Shown in pieces: positions 1-6,813 of a DNA stretch of 33,120 bases. Source of the stretch: Candidatus Pacearchaeota archaeon (GTDB lineage Archaea; Nanoarchaeota; Nanoarchaeia; Pacearchaeales; GW2011-AR1); NCBI GenBank assembly GCA_002690445.1, contig NZER01000267.1, positions 1-33,120 of the forward strand. Direction: 5' to 3'. Numbering within the stretch: position 1 is the stretch's first letter; every line of letters starts with the position of its first letter. The notes under the pieces are model-generated. The model was not told the DNA's origin and ran no database searches. It saw nothing but the letters and a program-made list of their open reading frames with translations. The position numbers were made by a program, and so were the translations under genes.

Positions 1-115
1 AGGGGTTGTCATTCTCATACCTATTATCTCATCGGGGATCTTTTGGTTTCTTAGTAATCATGGGCATTAAACTTTTCGGCCGTATTGATCGATAAGCCTT
101 ATAGCATATGTTTTT

Positions 116-135
116 GGGAGGTTTGCAAGCCTCCC
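116..135. promoter_or_regulatory. Short inverted repeat upstream of the lipoprotein gene
   Basis: GGGAGG (116-121) and CCTCCC (130-135) form a perfect 6-bp stem around the loop TTTGCAAG. The downstream arm could also pair with the GGAG of the ribosome binding site at 145-148, so two alternative folds are possible. The stem is followed by TAATT rather than a T-run, which makes a standard terminator unlikely. It may mark the end of upstream transcription or act as a 5' leader element. The role is unproven. Confidence 0.3.
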
Positions 136-156
136 TAATTATAAGGAGAAATGATT

Positions 157-561
157 ATGCGAAAACTAATAATATTAGCCATGCTTATAGGATGTGGTGC
201 CCCACCCAGTGATGAGGAGGAGTCGCCCATGGGTGAGACACTGAAGGAAAACGTCACTTCATTCTCTAACCATTCTAATTGTCCATCTGATGATTCACAA
301 GACACACATAAGCTTGTATGTCCCGAGGGTAAGCTATGCCCAGGAATGACTAAGCAGGATGTCCTAGATCTATTTGGTGAGCCAGATGAGATATGGGATC
401 CCGGCCATTCCCACCTTAATCAATGGAGGTACGAGCCTGAATCGGGCTACTGCGTGCATGAGCATTGGTATTGCTACGTGAACTTCGATTCAAACACCGG
501 CCTTACCAATGAGCAGAAAGATATCAAGATTGAGTACCTCGATGTAATGGCCGATTGGTAA
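157..561 (+). CDS. Small lipoprotein with a BamE/SmpA-like domain
   Basis: This 134-residue protein starts with a lipoprotein signal peptide: MRK, a hydrophobic stretch, then lipobox LIGC with the modified Cys near residue 12. An acidic linker follows. The C-terminal half (about residues 60-130) has the SmpA/OmlA/BamE pattern: GMTKQDVLDLFGEPD, then QWRYE, then a VNFDSNTGL-type strand. ATG 157 is preferred to ATG 151 because GGAG at 145-148 lies 8 nt upstream of 157 but only 2 nt from 151. The gene stands alone and has its own terminator at 572-598, typical of a phage accessory (moron) gene. The product probably sits in the host envelope as a lipid-anchored periplasmic protein. A role in lysogenic conversion or superinfection exclusion is only a guess. 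The lipoprotein call is firm, the domain call moderate. Confidence 0.7.
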   Translation: MRKLIILAMLIGCGAPPSDEEESPMGETLKENVTSFSNHSNCPSDDSQDTHKLVCPEGKLCPGMTKQDVLDLFGEPDEIWDPGHSHLNQWRYEPESGYCVHEHWYCYVNFDSNTGLTNEQKDIKIEYLDVMADW

Positions 562-571
562 ATCTAGCCGG

Positions 572-598
572 CGGCTATAAAGCCGTTGTTTAATTTTT
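572..598 (+). terminator. Rho-independent terminator after the lipoprotein gene
   Basis: CGGCT (572-576), loop ATAA and AGCCG (581-585) form a GC-rich hairpin followed by TTGTTTAATTTTT (586-598). It begins 10 nt after the lipoprotein stop codon, so it isolates that gene from the iteron region downstream. Confidence 0.75.
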
Positions 599-612
599 AA
601 TCAATTGCTCAA

Positions 613-888
613 GGTTACCTTTTTTTAGGTAACTTTTTCATTTTAGGTAACCTAAATAACTCAATAATATCAACAAGGTTACCCAGGTTACCTAAGTTAC
701 CCTCTTTTTTTCGATTTTCTTAAGTAGAACATTTTTACTACGGCTATATGGTTTTCAAAAAACTCTTTAACCTATTTTATTTTTTTAAGGTAACTAGGTA
801 ACTTTAGGTAACTCGACTGATATCATTAAGAAAATCAGGTTACCTTTTTTTTTCAGGTTACCTTTTCTAGGTAACCTTTTATGTAACT
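613..888. repeat. GGTTACC/GGTAACC iteron array, candidate replication origin
   Basis: This 276-nt AT-rich stretch holds about thirteen copies of a 7-bp motif in both orientations. Exact GGTTACC occurs at 613, 677, 686, 838 and 856. GGTAACC occurs at 646 and 870. GGTAACT occurs at 628, 789, 797 and 807. Degenerate copies lie at 695 (AGTTACC) and 882 (TGTAACT). Most are flanked by A/T tracts, and a motif-free AT-rich gap of about 80 nt (roughly 703-787) separates two clusters. The array fills the otherwise gene-free interval 599-878 and runs to the end of the helicase gene. Iterons beside an AT-rich segment and a primase-helicase pair are the usual form of a theta-type origin. A multi-site operator is the alternative. 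No similar cluster was seen elsewhere in the window. Confidence 0.75.
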
Positions 889-2321
889 CGGTCTAAATCG
901 GATTGAATGAGCTTTTTAATCTTAAGGCCTGTCACACCTTTCAAGCTCTTACCATCACGCTTAAAGGTTTCCATGTGGGATTTTCTTTTCATTTTCCTGG
1001 CAACAAAGGAATTGAACTCCCTTCTGGAAACTGATTTGGAAAAGCTAATATTGTTTCGGCATATAGTTTCCCATAGTGCTTGCCATTCAACTTTCATGAT
1101 TGATGTGTTCTTGCCAGAATGGCTAACATCCTTTTCGAGATATCTTTCAAAGATCGCCTCAATATCATTTTCTGATTCGGCTATGACTTCTGTTATGAGT
1201 TTGGATTCATGAGGCTGTTCAACTCTATGGCCATTTCTTTCGAAAACATCTAGGCAGTATCCTGAAAAATATTCCAGTTCGTCGGCCGCTCTTGCGTCGA
1301 CTTCTTCCTCTGAAAGCCTTTCTTCAATTTCAAGGGTGCCAGTGACTTTGTTGGAAAGCAGCCTTTCCCTGACTATAGCTGCTTCGTTATTGATATTGAG
1401 CTTCTCAGTATTAGCGTTTAAGAAAAAGACGCCAAATATTTTCACATCCACATAATCTTTGTTCATGCCTCTAACGGAGTATGAATCTGAACCAGTAAGC
1501 ATTTTGAAATTTGCGCTGTTAATGAGAGAGCTGTCTACTTCATCAGCAAACCATGCTGCCGTGTTAGCTACAAAAGTGCTCGCAAATTTATCTTTTCCAA
1601 AATCAGGAGGTACATTCCGCCATGAATATTTTCCGAAAAGGGTTTTCAAAATCCTGAAAAATGCTGATTTACCGGTACCATTATCACCCCAAAGAATAGG
1701 CGATAGTTTTCTAATTGGTTTGCCTGCTAGGATCGATCCAATGATTTGGCATAACCCTTCAGAATTTTCAGTCCGATCTAAGAAACCTTGTAGCAATGGG
1801 AATTGTTCTGGGGTAGCTCCTCGATGAGGATCAAAAGGATGTCTTTCAAAAAAATACCCCTTATCAGATAAAAAACCAATTGGCGCTGGCCATTTATCAA
1901 TTTCAGGGGCGCGTGCTATATACCTTACTGCTAAATTTTGGATTTGCTTTCCACTAAGACTAAAATCATTTTTTTGTCCAGGGTTCGAAAAGTGATTACC
2001 AATGTATCTTTCTAGGATTTCAAAGACTCTTTTAATTCCGATTTCTTCTACAAGATTATTTTTTATCCATAAGATTCTTTTATCAGATCCTAGATTAGGT
2101 CTATGAGCGACGATAGGCATAGGTTTGTTAGGTGTAATTTCCGGCATTCTGGCTTGTATTTCACCAGTCAAAAAATGCCTTATTAATAAATGCTCTTTGA
2201 CCCCAAGGGATTTGATAGGTGGTATATCCTCATCGGTTTTTTTAGTATTTTGTGTGCTTTTACCACCATCTATAGCTTTTAGGTTGCCTTTGGTTTTGCT
2301 ATCATCTATACCATCGGACAT
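879..2321 (-). CDS. SF3 (D5/NrS-1-type) replicative helicase
   Basis: This 480-residue protein has the superfamily 3 helicase core in its middle: Walker A GDNGTGKS (212-219), Walker B WFADE (257-261), a sensor-1/motif C strand FGVFFLNAN (about 296-304), and arginines near 318-320 that could serve as the finger. The order and spacing match D5-like or DUF5906/NrS-1-type phage helicases, which form hexamers and unwind DNA at the origin. The N-terminal ~190 residues lack primase motifs; that activity is on the upstream gene in the same operon. The C-terminal ~120 residues may be a DNA-binding winged-helix region. Its stop codon lies inside the iteron array, so a probable binding target is immediately downstream. 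Start ATG 2321 has AAAGG upstream. Confidence 0.85.
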   Translation of the reverse strand: MSDGIDDSKTKGNLKAIDGGKSTQNTKKTDEDIPPIKSLGVKEHLLIRHFLTGEIQARMPEITPNKPMPIVAHRPNLGSDKRILWIKNNLVEEIGIKRVFEILERYIGNHFSNPGQKNDFSLSGKQIQNLAVRYIARAPEIDKWPAPIGFLSDKGYFFERHPFDPHRGATPEQFPLLQGFLDRTENSEGLCQIIGSILAGKPIRKLSPILWGDNGTGKSAFFRILKTLFGKYSWRNVPPDFGKDKFASTFVANTAAWFADEVDSSLINSANFKMLTGSDSYSVRGMNKDYVDVKIFGVFFLNANTEKLNINNEAAIVRERLLSNKVTGTLEIEERLSEEEVDARAADELEYFSGYCLDVFERNGHRVEQPHESKLITEVIAESENDIEAIFERYLEKDVSHSGKNTSIMKVEWQALWETICRNNISFSKSVSRREFNSFVARKMKRKSHMETFKRDGKSLKGVTGLKIKKLIQSDLDRVT

Positions 2322-2353
2322 AAGTTTTCGCCTTTCTTAATTGAGAGGTATGG

Positions 2354-2378
2354 TGAGGAGGTACCCACTACCTCCTCA
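2354..2378. promoter_or_regulatory. Perfect 10-bp inverted repeat between primase and helicase genes
   Basis: TGAGGAGGTA (2354-2363) and TACCTCCTCA (2369-2378) form a perfect 10-bp stem with a 5-nt loop, CCCAC. It overlaps the primase stop codon (2368-2370) and sits 33 nt upstream of the helicase start. In the minus-strand transcript there is no U-run after the stem, so it is not an obvious terminator. It may set the primase:helicase ratio, mark an RNA-processing site, or be a protein-binding site. The stem contains a GAGGAGG-like sequence that could attract or sequester a ribosome. Confidence 0.55.
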
Positions 2379-3159
2379 TTGCACTTAAAACCGTTCTTTC
2401 GATTTCACCTTTTGAAAAATCATCATTACCGCATGCTGGAATTGAGGATTGTTCTATCATATCCACAATCTTATCTTTACTAAATCCTAATTTGGAAAGC
2501 TCAGCTGCAATCATGTATGTGGTCTTATTGCGCATGCCTATTGCACAACCACCCTCTAACTTGCCATCGATCCATGAGGGATAAGTGCCATTATTTTTAT
2601 GATGGGTTTCATACGCTTTTCTTTTTTTAGCAAAATTTTGTCTAGCTTTAGGTGGGATTTCAGGAGCTTTAAAAACACCAATTAAATCACCATATGGTTT
2701 TACTCTGACGATCTCCTTGCAAGGCCAGAAGTACCGAGCAGCATCCACACAAGCCTTGTCTGCTCTTTTTTCACTTACCCAGCATTTTACGGTGTGCTCG
2801 TAATCTCTTGCATAATTGCATGGTGAGCAGAATTTAAGAAATACTCTGAATCGATCACAAGTTTTACCACCTTTCTCAATTTGATGGGATTTAGTGGTGC
2901 CTATTACATGCAAAAACGGTTCGAATTCAAACAATGCATCCTTGAGGCTCATACCCTCATCAAAATCAAGTCCTAGCCAGTCGGCTCTTACAAAGTTTTT
3001 TTTATTGCGAATGCCATATCCCCACAAGCAAGGGCTATTAGTGTAGGTGGAAACCAGCTTTGCAATTTCATCAGCTGAATTAGCTTTAGAGCCTTTCCAG
3101 TTCTTTGAATAGAAATTGCCTTTTCCAATATTAGGTATGTCATTGTGATACATAAACAC
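2368..3159 (-). CDS. AEP-family primase (prim-pol) with PriCT-like tail
   Basis: This 263-residue protein carries the three archaeo-eukaryotic primase motifs: LGLDFDEG with the metal-binding pair D65/D67, TKSHQ with S91-H92 for nucleotide binding, and DAARYF with D139 and R142. The C-terminal part (about 200-263, GGCAIGMRN followed by a predicted helical region) resembles the PriCT-1 domain that often links these primases to helicases. It should make primers for phage replication, working with the SF3 helicase encoded just downstream. In many phages and plasmids the two are one polypeptide; here they are separate genes 46 nt apart. The start is taken as GTG 3159, with GAGG about 10 nt upstream; ATG 3153 is an alternative. 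Confidence 0.8.
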   Translation of the reverse strand: MFMYHNDIPNIGKGNFYSKNWKGSKANSADEIAKLVSTYTNSPCLWGYGIRNKKNFVRADWLGLDFDEGMSLKDALFEFEPFLHVIGTTKSHQIEKGGKTCDRFRVFLKFCSPCNYARDYEHTVKCWVSEKRADKACVDAARYFWPCKEIVRVKPYGDLIGVFKAPEIPPKARQNFAKKRKAYETHHKNNGTYPSWIDGKLEGGCAIGMRNKTTYMIAAELSKLGFSKDKIVDMIEQSSIPACGNDDFSKGEIERTVLSAMRR

Positions 3160-3311
3160 TGATTAAGAACCTCACCTGATTATTATTTGAACAAATATTT
3201 AATAAAAATTTTTATTTCATCAGTCAGCGAAAATAATAGTATACTTGCTTCCATTAAATGTATATATATTTTTTATCGAGTTTGTTTATTTATCTTTTGC
3301 AAGGAAATAAT
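3160..3311. promoter_or_regulatory. Divergent promoter/operator region between replication and recombination operons
   Basis: This 152-nt, very AT-rich gap separates the leftward primase-helicase genes from the rightward operon. TATACT at 3240-3245 is a good -10 hexamer for the plus strand, but its -35 region is poor. No phage repressor operator repeat is evident. The ribbon-helix-helix protein encoded next to it is a plausible regulator. Promoter activity is inferred from gene orientation and base composition. Confidence 0.4.
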
Positions 3312-3485
3312 ATGGATAAAAAAGAAAGAACAACGGTAGCAATACCTAAATATATCTATGAAAACTTTAGGTACATATGTCTTTTGGAAAATAAAAGACA
3401 CACTGAAAAAATGTGGGATGTAATCGATCAATACACTCGTCGTAAGGCGAAAAAACATAATATTAAATTAAAGGAGCCAGCATGA
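3312..3485 (+). CDS. Ribbon-helix-helix DNA-binding protein
   Basis: This 57-residue basic protein has a TTVAIPKYIY strand followed by two helices (about 17-27 and 31-46), the Arc/MetJ/CopG ribbon-helix-helix layout. Such proteins dimerise and insert a two-stranded sheet into the major groove. ATG 3312 is chosen because AAGGA lies at 3301-3305, and because the RHH strand then falls at the N-terminus as usual. It is the first gene of the rightward operon and borders the divergent promoter region, so it probably autoregulates or balances the two early operons. Its stop overlaps the next start (ATGA, 3482-3485). Confidence 0.65.
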   Translation: MDKKERTTVAIPKYIYENFRYICLLENKRHTEKMWDVIDQYTRRKAKKHNIKLKEPA

Positions 3486-3643
3486 AACCAAACCACTTCC
3501 AGTGCGTGCAGTGCTATGAGGAGTTCCCTTTGAATCAAGGCCATGTAGTCTCAGACTACAAAACACACGGTTGTGATGAAATGCTTTGCAATGCTTGTTA
3601 TGAAGAGAAGAAATATGATGAATTCTATGAGGATAGTCTATGA
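3482..3643 (+). CDS. Small four-cysteine zinc protein
   Basis: This 53-residue ORF starts at ATG 3482, overlapping the stop of the ribbon-helix-helix gene, and ends with TGA at 3641-3643, overlapping the start of the RecE-like gene. These two ATGA junctions strongly suggest that it is translated. It contains CVQC near residue 8 and CNAC near residue 36, a treble-clef or zinc-ribbon-like spacing, with histidines in between and an acidic C-terminus. The function is unknown. Small zinc proteins of this kind are common in phage early operons. Confidence 0.65.
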   Translation: MKPNHFQCVQCYEEFPLNQGHVVSDYKTHGCDEMLCNACYEEKKYDEFYEDSL

Positions 3644-4449
3644 TTGAAAATGAGCCCATGGCCGATTACCTAAATAATGAAGCTATTGGCAGCAGCTCTC
3701 TAAAGAAAATTTTGCTTTCAGCAAAAGACTATAAATATGCTTTAAAAGCTAAATCCAAAGAATCTAAAGCTCAAGTGCTTGGAACGTATATCCATACCTA
3801 TATGCTAGAACGCCATTTAATGGACGATCAGTATATGATACAGCCCGAGGATTGGGGTAGCTTGTCAAAAAATCCTGGTAGAGCTAAATGGACAGAGTTA
3901 AAAAAACAAGCAGAAGAAGCCGGAAAAAAGGCCGTTAAATATTCAGATGGTGAATTTGCTTTAAATCTAAATTCGGAAATGGAAGAGCATGAACCCCTAA
4001 AAGGGATACTATCATCAGCTAAGGCCGAAGTTAGTTTTTATGCTGAAATAGATGGCATCAAACTAAAATCCAGGGAAGATTTGTGGTGTCCAGAGGATCG
4101 GTCTGTGTGGGATGTGAAAAGCAATTCCAAAGGAATGGACGATGAGGCTTTAGAGAAAATTATTTTCAATAATGGCTATCACTTCTCGGCCGCTCACCAT
4201 ATGAATGTTATGAATGCAGCAGGATTTCCAGTCAATCGGTGGGGTTGGATCTTTGTTAGCACCGGAACTCCATGCCCACATATCATCATAAAAGAAGCTG
4301 ATGAGGAGCTGCTAGAAGCGGGCAGACGCGACTGGAAATATGCTTTCGAAACTCTCAAAGAATGCATTGAGACAGGCGAGTGGAGAGGATATTATCAGGG
4401 AATTCAAAAAATAGGTCTGCCTGAGTGGGTTAAGAATAAATATTACTAA
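3640..4449 (+). CDS. recE: RecE-like PDDEXK exonuclease (exonuclease VIII domain)
   Basis: This 269-residue protein matches the C-terminal nuclease domain of RecE (DUF3799/PDDEXK-like): LGTYIHTYMLE with H52, then E130, D147 in SREDLW, and the D158-V-K160 dyad in VWDVKSN, followed by a tyrosine/histidine-rich helix and the strand RWGWIFVSTGTPC. These residues form the metal site of the toroidal 5'-3' dsDNA exonucleases. It should resect double-strand ends and load the RecT annealase encoded 35 nt downstream, giving phage single-strand-annealing recombination. The N-terminal extension of E. coli RecE is absent, which is normal for phage versions. Confidence 0.85.
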   Translation: MIENEPMADYLNNEAIGSSSLKKILLSAKDYKYALKAKSKESKAQVLGTYIHTYMLERHLMDDQYMIQPEDWGSLSKNPGRAKWTELKKQAEEAGKKAVKYSDGEFALNLNSEMEEHEPLKGILSSAKAEVSFYAEIDGIKLKSREDLWCPEDRSVWDVKSNSKGMDDEALEKIIFNNGYHFSAAHHMNVMNAAGFPVNRWGWIFVSTGTPCPHIIIKEADEELLEAGRRDWKYAFETLKECIETGEWRGYYQGIQKIGLPEWVKNKYY

Positions 4450-4484
4450 AAACGGCTTTAGCCAAATGCAATTTAGGAGTTAAA

Positions 4485-5252
4485 ATGAACTACAAACCAT
4501 CACCAAAACCAGCAGTAAGCGTACACACCAACACACTAATACAAGAGATTCAAAACTATAGTGGGCAGATAAGAGATGCACTACCAAAGCACTTAAATGC
4601 TACTCGTATTACCAGAATCATCATGACTGAAGTTAGGAAAAATCCTAAATTAGCTGAATGTTCAAGAGCTAGTTTTTTCGGGGCTATTCTGCAAGCTTCA
4701 AGCCTTGGATTAGAAATAGGTTCAGGTTTGGGCCATGCCTATCTAGTTCCATTTAAAAATGAGGTTCAATTAATCACTGGCTATCAGGGTATGATAGACC
4801 TAGCTGAACGTTCTGGAAAGGTCACTATCGACGCTCATGTGGTTTATGAGAAAGATGAATTCAATTATGAACTAGGCTTAAATCCGATCCTTACCCACAA
4901 GCCCTATACCGGTACAGAAGACAGGGGCATGATAATAGCATCATATGCCGTTGCTAGGTACGTGGATGGTCGAACAAAGTTTAGGGTTTTGAATAGACAG
5001 GATATCGATAAAGCGAGGGAAGCAGGCAACAAGAATTCACCCTCATGGAAAAATTCATATGATGAAATGGCTAGGAAAACTCCAATTAGACGATTATTTA
5101 AAATGCTACCTAAAAGTCCTGATATGGCCACTGTTCAAGAGCTTGAGGATAAAATCGAAATAGGCGAGTCACAAGAGCTTGACTATTTGGCTCCTAAAGA
5201 GATCCAAGATGAAATCACTGTGCAAGCTACCGAAGAGGATCATAACGAATGA
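4485..5252 (+). CDS. recT: RecT single-strand annealing protein
   Basis: This 255-residue protein is a clear RecT/Redbeta-superfamily annealase: the ASSLGLEIGS segment, YLVPFKNEVQLITGYQGMIDL, the VVYEKDEF strand, and the C-terminal SPSWKNSYDEMARKTPIRRL helix that contacts DNA. It anneals complementary single strands exposed by the RecE-like nuclease. The C-terminus is acidic and probably flexible, as expected for contacts with host single-strand-binding protein. A strong ribosome binding site (TTTAGGAG) precedes ATG 4485. Confidence 0.93.
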   Translation: MNYKPSPKPAVSVHTNTLIQEIQNYSGQIRDALPKHLNATRITRIIMTEVRKNPKLAECSRASFFGAILQASSLGLEIGSGLGHAYLVPFKNEVQLITGYQGMIDLAERSGKVTIDAHVVYEKDEFNYELGLNPILTHKPYTGTEDRGMIIASYAVARYVDGRTKFRVLNRQDIDKAREAGNKNSPSWKNSYDEMARKTPIRRLFKMLPKSPDMATVQELEDKIEIGESQELDYLAPKEIQDEITVQATEEDHNE

Positions 5253-5386
5253 TATATTTTAGGTTAGGTGTTTTCTTAACCATAATCTATTTTTTAGCGC
5301 AAATGTATCAATCCATTAAACTTCGTTTGGCTGTTGAAAACATTTCTTCGGTGATTAGCGAAATGAATGAAAGGATGATTGATTGA
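5249..5386 (+). CDS. Small single-pass membrane protein
   Basis: This 45-residue ORF begins at ATG 5249, overlapping the recT stop by 4 nt (ATGA), and ends with TGA 5384-5386, overlapping the TTG start of the next gene. It has one hydrophobic segment (about residues 4-19) followed by an amphipathic tail rich in Ser, Glu and Met. Tight coupling on both sides supports its being real. The function is unknown; it is too small to assign to any family. Confidence 0.5.
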   Translation: MIYFRLGVFLTIIYFLAQMYQSIKLRLAVENISSVISEMNERMID

Positions 5387-5796
5387 GTAGAAATAGGGCA
5401 ATGAGAAGACTCTCGAAAAAAGCCGGTCGCGATCTAATGAAACTCGGATGGAATCAGTTTGAGGATATAACTGAAAGCGAAAAAGCTAAAGATGCTATGA
5501 ATGGATCCTACAACGGAGCCCTTTTTCCTGATCGTATATGGAAAAACAATATTTTCATAGTACAGGTTTTTGAAAAGCAGTCTGAGTGGGGACTAGTACA
5601 GCATGCTATGATTAGAAGAAATGATGAAGCTCCTGTACATAATTGGTCTGTCATACAAAGGATTAAAAATGAAATTTTTGGAGAAGAAAGGACTGCTTTA
5701 GAAGTTTACCCCAAACAAAGTAGGCTCATCGATGACGCTAATCTATATTGGATTTGGGTTTTGCCAATGGGTTATGATTGTCCGATTGAGGTGTAA
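5383..5796 (+). CDS. DUF7694-like phage protein
   Basis: This 137-residue soluble protein has a basic N-terminus, then a pattern shared by a phage family annotated DUF7694: PDRIWKNNIFIVQV, a W-x-x-IQRIKNEIFG segment, ALEVYPKQSRLIDDANLYWIWVLP at the end. The function of that family is not known. The start is TTG 5383; it overlaps the previous stop codon (TTGA), and the AAAGGATG upstream supports it. Neighbours are recombination genes, so a DNA-metabolism role is possible. The family assignment is from memory of the motif and is moderate. Confidence 0.6.
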   Translation: MSRNRAMRRLSKKAGRDLMKLGWNQFEDITESEKAKDAMNGSYNGALFPDRIWKNNIFIVQVFEKQSEWGLVQHAMIRRNDEAPVHNWSVIQRIKNEIFGEERTALEVYPKQSRLIDDANLYWIWVLPMGYDCPIEV

Positions 5797-5925
5797 ATGG
5801 AATTCTACCTAACTTTTGGTCAAAAACATAAAGATAAAATCCTTAGTTTGCGAACAGTGTGGAGACCGGAGACCAATGATGGTAAGGTTATATGTCGTTC
5901 ATGCTATTTCAAAATGTTCAAATAA
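5797..5925 (+). pseudogene. Zinc-ribbon ORF, apparently frameshifted
   Basis: ATG 5797 follows the previous stop codon directly and opens a 42-codon frame ending at 5925. In this frame only the second metal knuckle is encoded (CRSC, TGT 5893 and TGC 5902). In the +1 frame the same DNA encodes a first knuckle, CEQCGDRRP (TGC 5849, TGT 5858). Joining the frames by a one-base backward step around 5873-5877 would give a compact two-knuckle zinc ribbon, a common class of small phage protein. The likely reading is an indel in a former zinc-ribbon gene, or a sequencing error. A programmed shift is possible, but no classical slippery heptamer is visible. Confidence 0.5.
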
Positions 5926-6047
5926 CACCTGTATTTTGAACACTCAAATCAGCATTTGAGAGTTAGGCACAAACCCAGTATTTGCAAGCTTTTCAAGCCT
6001 GACTAATTTTCGGAAATTGGAGGTAGTATTTTGAACGCTAAAATTAG
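5926..6047. other. Structured non-coding segment after the early operon
   Basis: No convincing gene is present. There is a hairpin CTCAAAT (5943-5949)/ATTTGAG (5954-5960) with loop CAGC. A second long-range pairing joins CTAATTTT (6003-6010) and AAAATTAG (6040-6047). GTATTTTGAAC occurs twice, near 5930 and 6026. With the large stem that follows at 6048-6119, about 180 nt of the plus-strand transcript can fold extensively. It may be the 3' untranslated region of the early operon or a small RNA. Confidence 0.35.
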
Positions 6048-6124
6048 TGAAAACTCCCTCAAAAACCTTAATCGAGATAGCTAGATGATTAGGTTCCCCA
6101 TTGTTTGAGAGAGTTTTCATTTTT
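6048..6124 (+). terminator. Large nested hairpin followed by a T-run
   Basis: TGAAAACTCCCTCAAA (6048-6063) pairs with TTTGAGAGAGTTTTCA (6104-6119), 15 of 16 positions. Inside it AACCTTAATC (6064-6073) pairs with GATTAGGTT (6087-6095) with one bulge, leaving a CCCCATTG bulge on the 3' side. TTTTT follows at 6120-6124. This can terminate the rightward early operon. It is much longer than a usual terminator, so a structured RNA is an alternative. The remaining gap to 6251 holds nothing else I can identify. Confidence 0.5.
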
Positions 6125-6251
6125 GGATTTTACTTGAACTCGGTGACTAATAATACCCAACAAAAAAATTGTATACAAAACCCACTCCTTTGTTGTACTG
6201 CATTGATACATGACGAAAGGATAAAGGGCAATATAAACTGCTTCTAAAATT

Positions 6252-6743
6252 CTAAGCCATTGCATATTCCACCTGTGATCTCACCTTTTGATATCGATTA
6301 AAATACTTTTTCATATGCAGTTGACGCAAATTTTGACCGTCCGAGCCAGTAAATAAAAAAGAAAGTTCGATTATATCTCGATTTGCATTAATAAGCCTTT
6401 TCATTTTTACGTACTGATAACCCGCCATAATCAATGCTCCCATCAAAATACCTACGTAAAAAGCTGCTGTGATAGCCAGAATGATACCTCCCAGCTCGGC
6501 TACAATACCAGCTAAGGTGGACTTGCCTAAGCCTAAAGCTCCTCTTGCGACAATCTGCTGAAAAGTTAAGCCAGGATATTTTTCAACAAAAGCAGCCAAA
6601 CTTACAATGGTACCTATACCCATCGTCAGGCTTTTGAACAGACTATCGGGCATAGGAGCTCCCATTCTTTCAACGTTTTCTTTAAACAGTTTAGCGAAGC
6701 TTGGATCGGTAACTCTAATCGTTTGAGGTATGATTCTGCTCAT
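6252..6743 (-). CDS. Inner-membrane protein of unknown function
   Basis: This 163-residue protein has a hydrophobic stretch at about 40-54 and a long hydrophobic region at about 78-110 that could form one or two passes, with a basic segment (VKMKRL) after it. The N- and C-terminal parts are polar. AAGGG lies 6 nt upstream of ATG 6743. It is transcribed alone, divergently from the gene at 6814, between the early operon and the protease, a position typical of accessory genes. I recognise no family. A role in exclusion of other phages or in immunity to the neighbouring protein is speculation. Confidence 0.6.
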   Translation of the reverse strand: MSRIIPQTIRVTDPSFAKLFKENVERMGAPMPDSLFKSLTMGIGTIVSLAAFVEKYPGLTFQQIVARGALGLGKSTLAGIVAELGGIILAITAAFYVGILMGALIMAGYQYVKMKRLINANRDIIELSFLFTGSDGQNLRQLHMKKYFNRYQKVRSQVEYAMA

Positions 6744-6813
6744 TATGTACCCTTCTGTAACTTCAAAAAATATGGTAATTTATTCCAAATTCAACAAAAA
6801 CATGAGGTATCAA

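Noticed and set aside
1..95. C-terminal ends of coding frames entering at the left edge
   Set aside because: All three plus-strand frames are open for a short distance and two read as hydrophobic; none can be chosen without upstream sequence.
613..888. CRISPR-like or tandem-repeat array
   Set aside because: The units are 7 bp, occur in both orientations with irregular spacing, and there are no unique spacers or cas genes; iterons fit better.
613..888. Array as a cluster of restriction sites (GGTNACC)
   Set aside because: Many copies are GGTAACT or GTAACT variants that do not match the palindrome, and their clustering beside the replication genes is better explained by protein binding.
1459..1827. 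Plus-strand frame within the helicase gene
   Set aside because: It lies opposite the Walker A and B region of a clear SF3 helicase, so it is an antisense shadow.
5943..5960. Simple terminator at CTCAAAT/ATTTGAG
   Set aside because: No T-run follows the stem; the larger hairpin with TTTTT at 6048-6124 is a better terminator.
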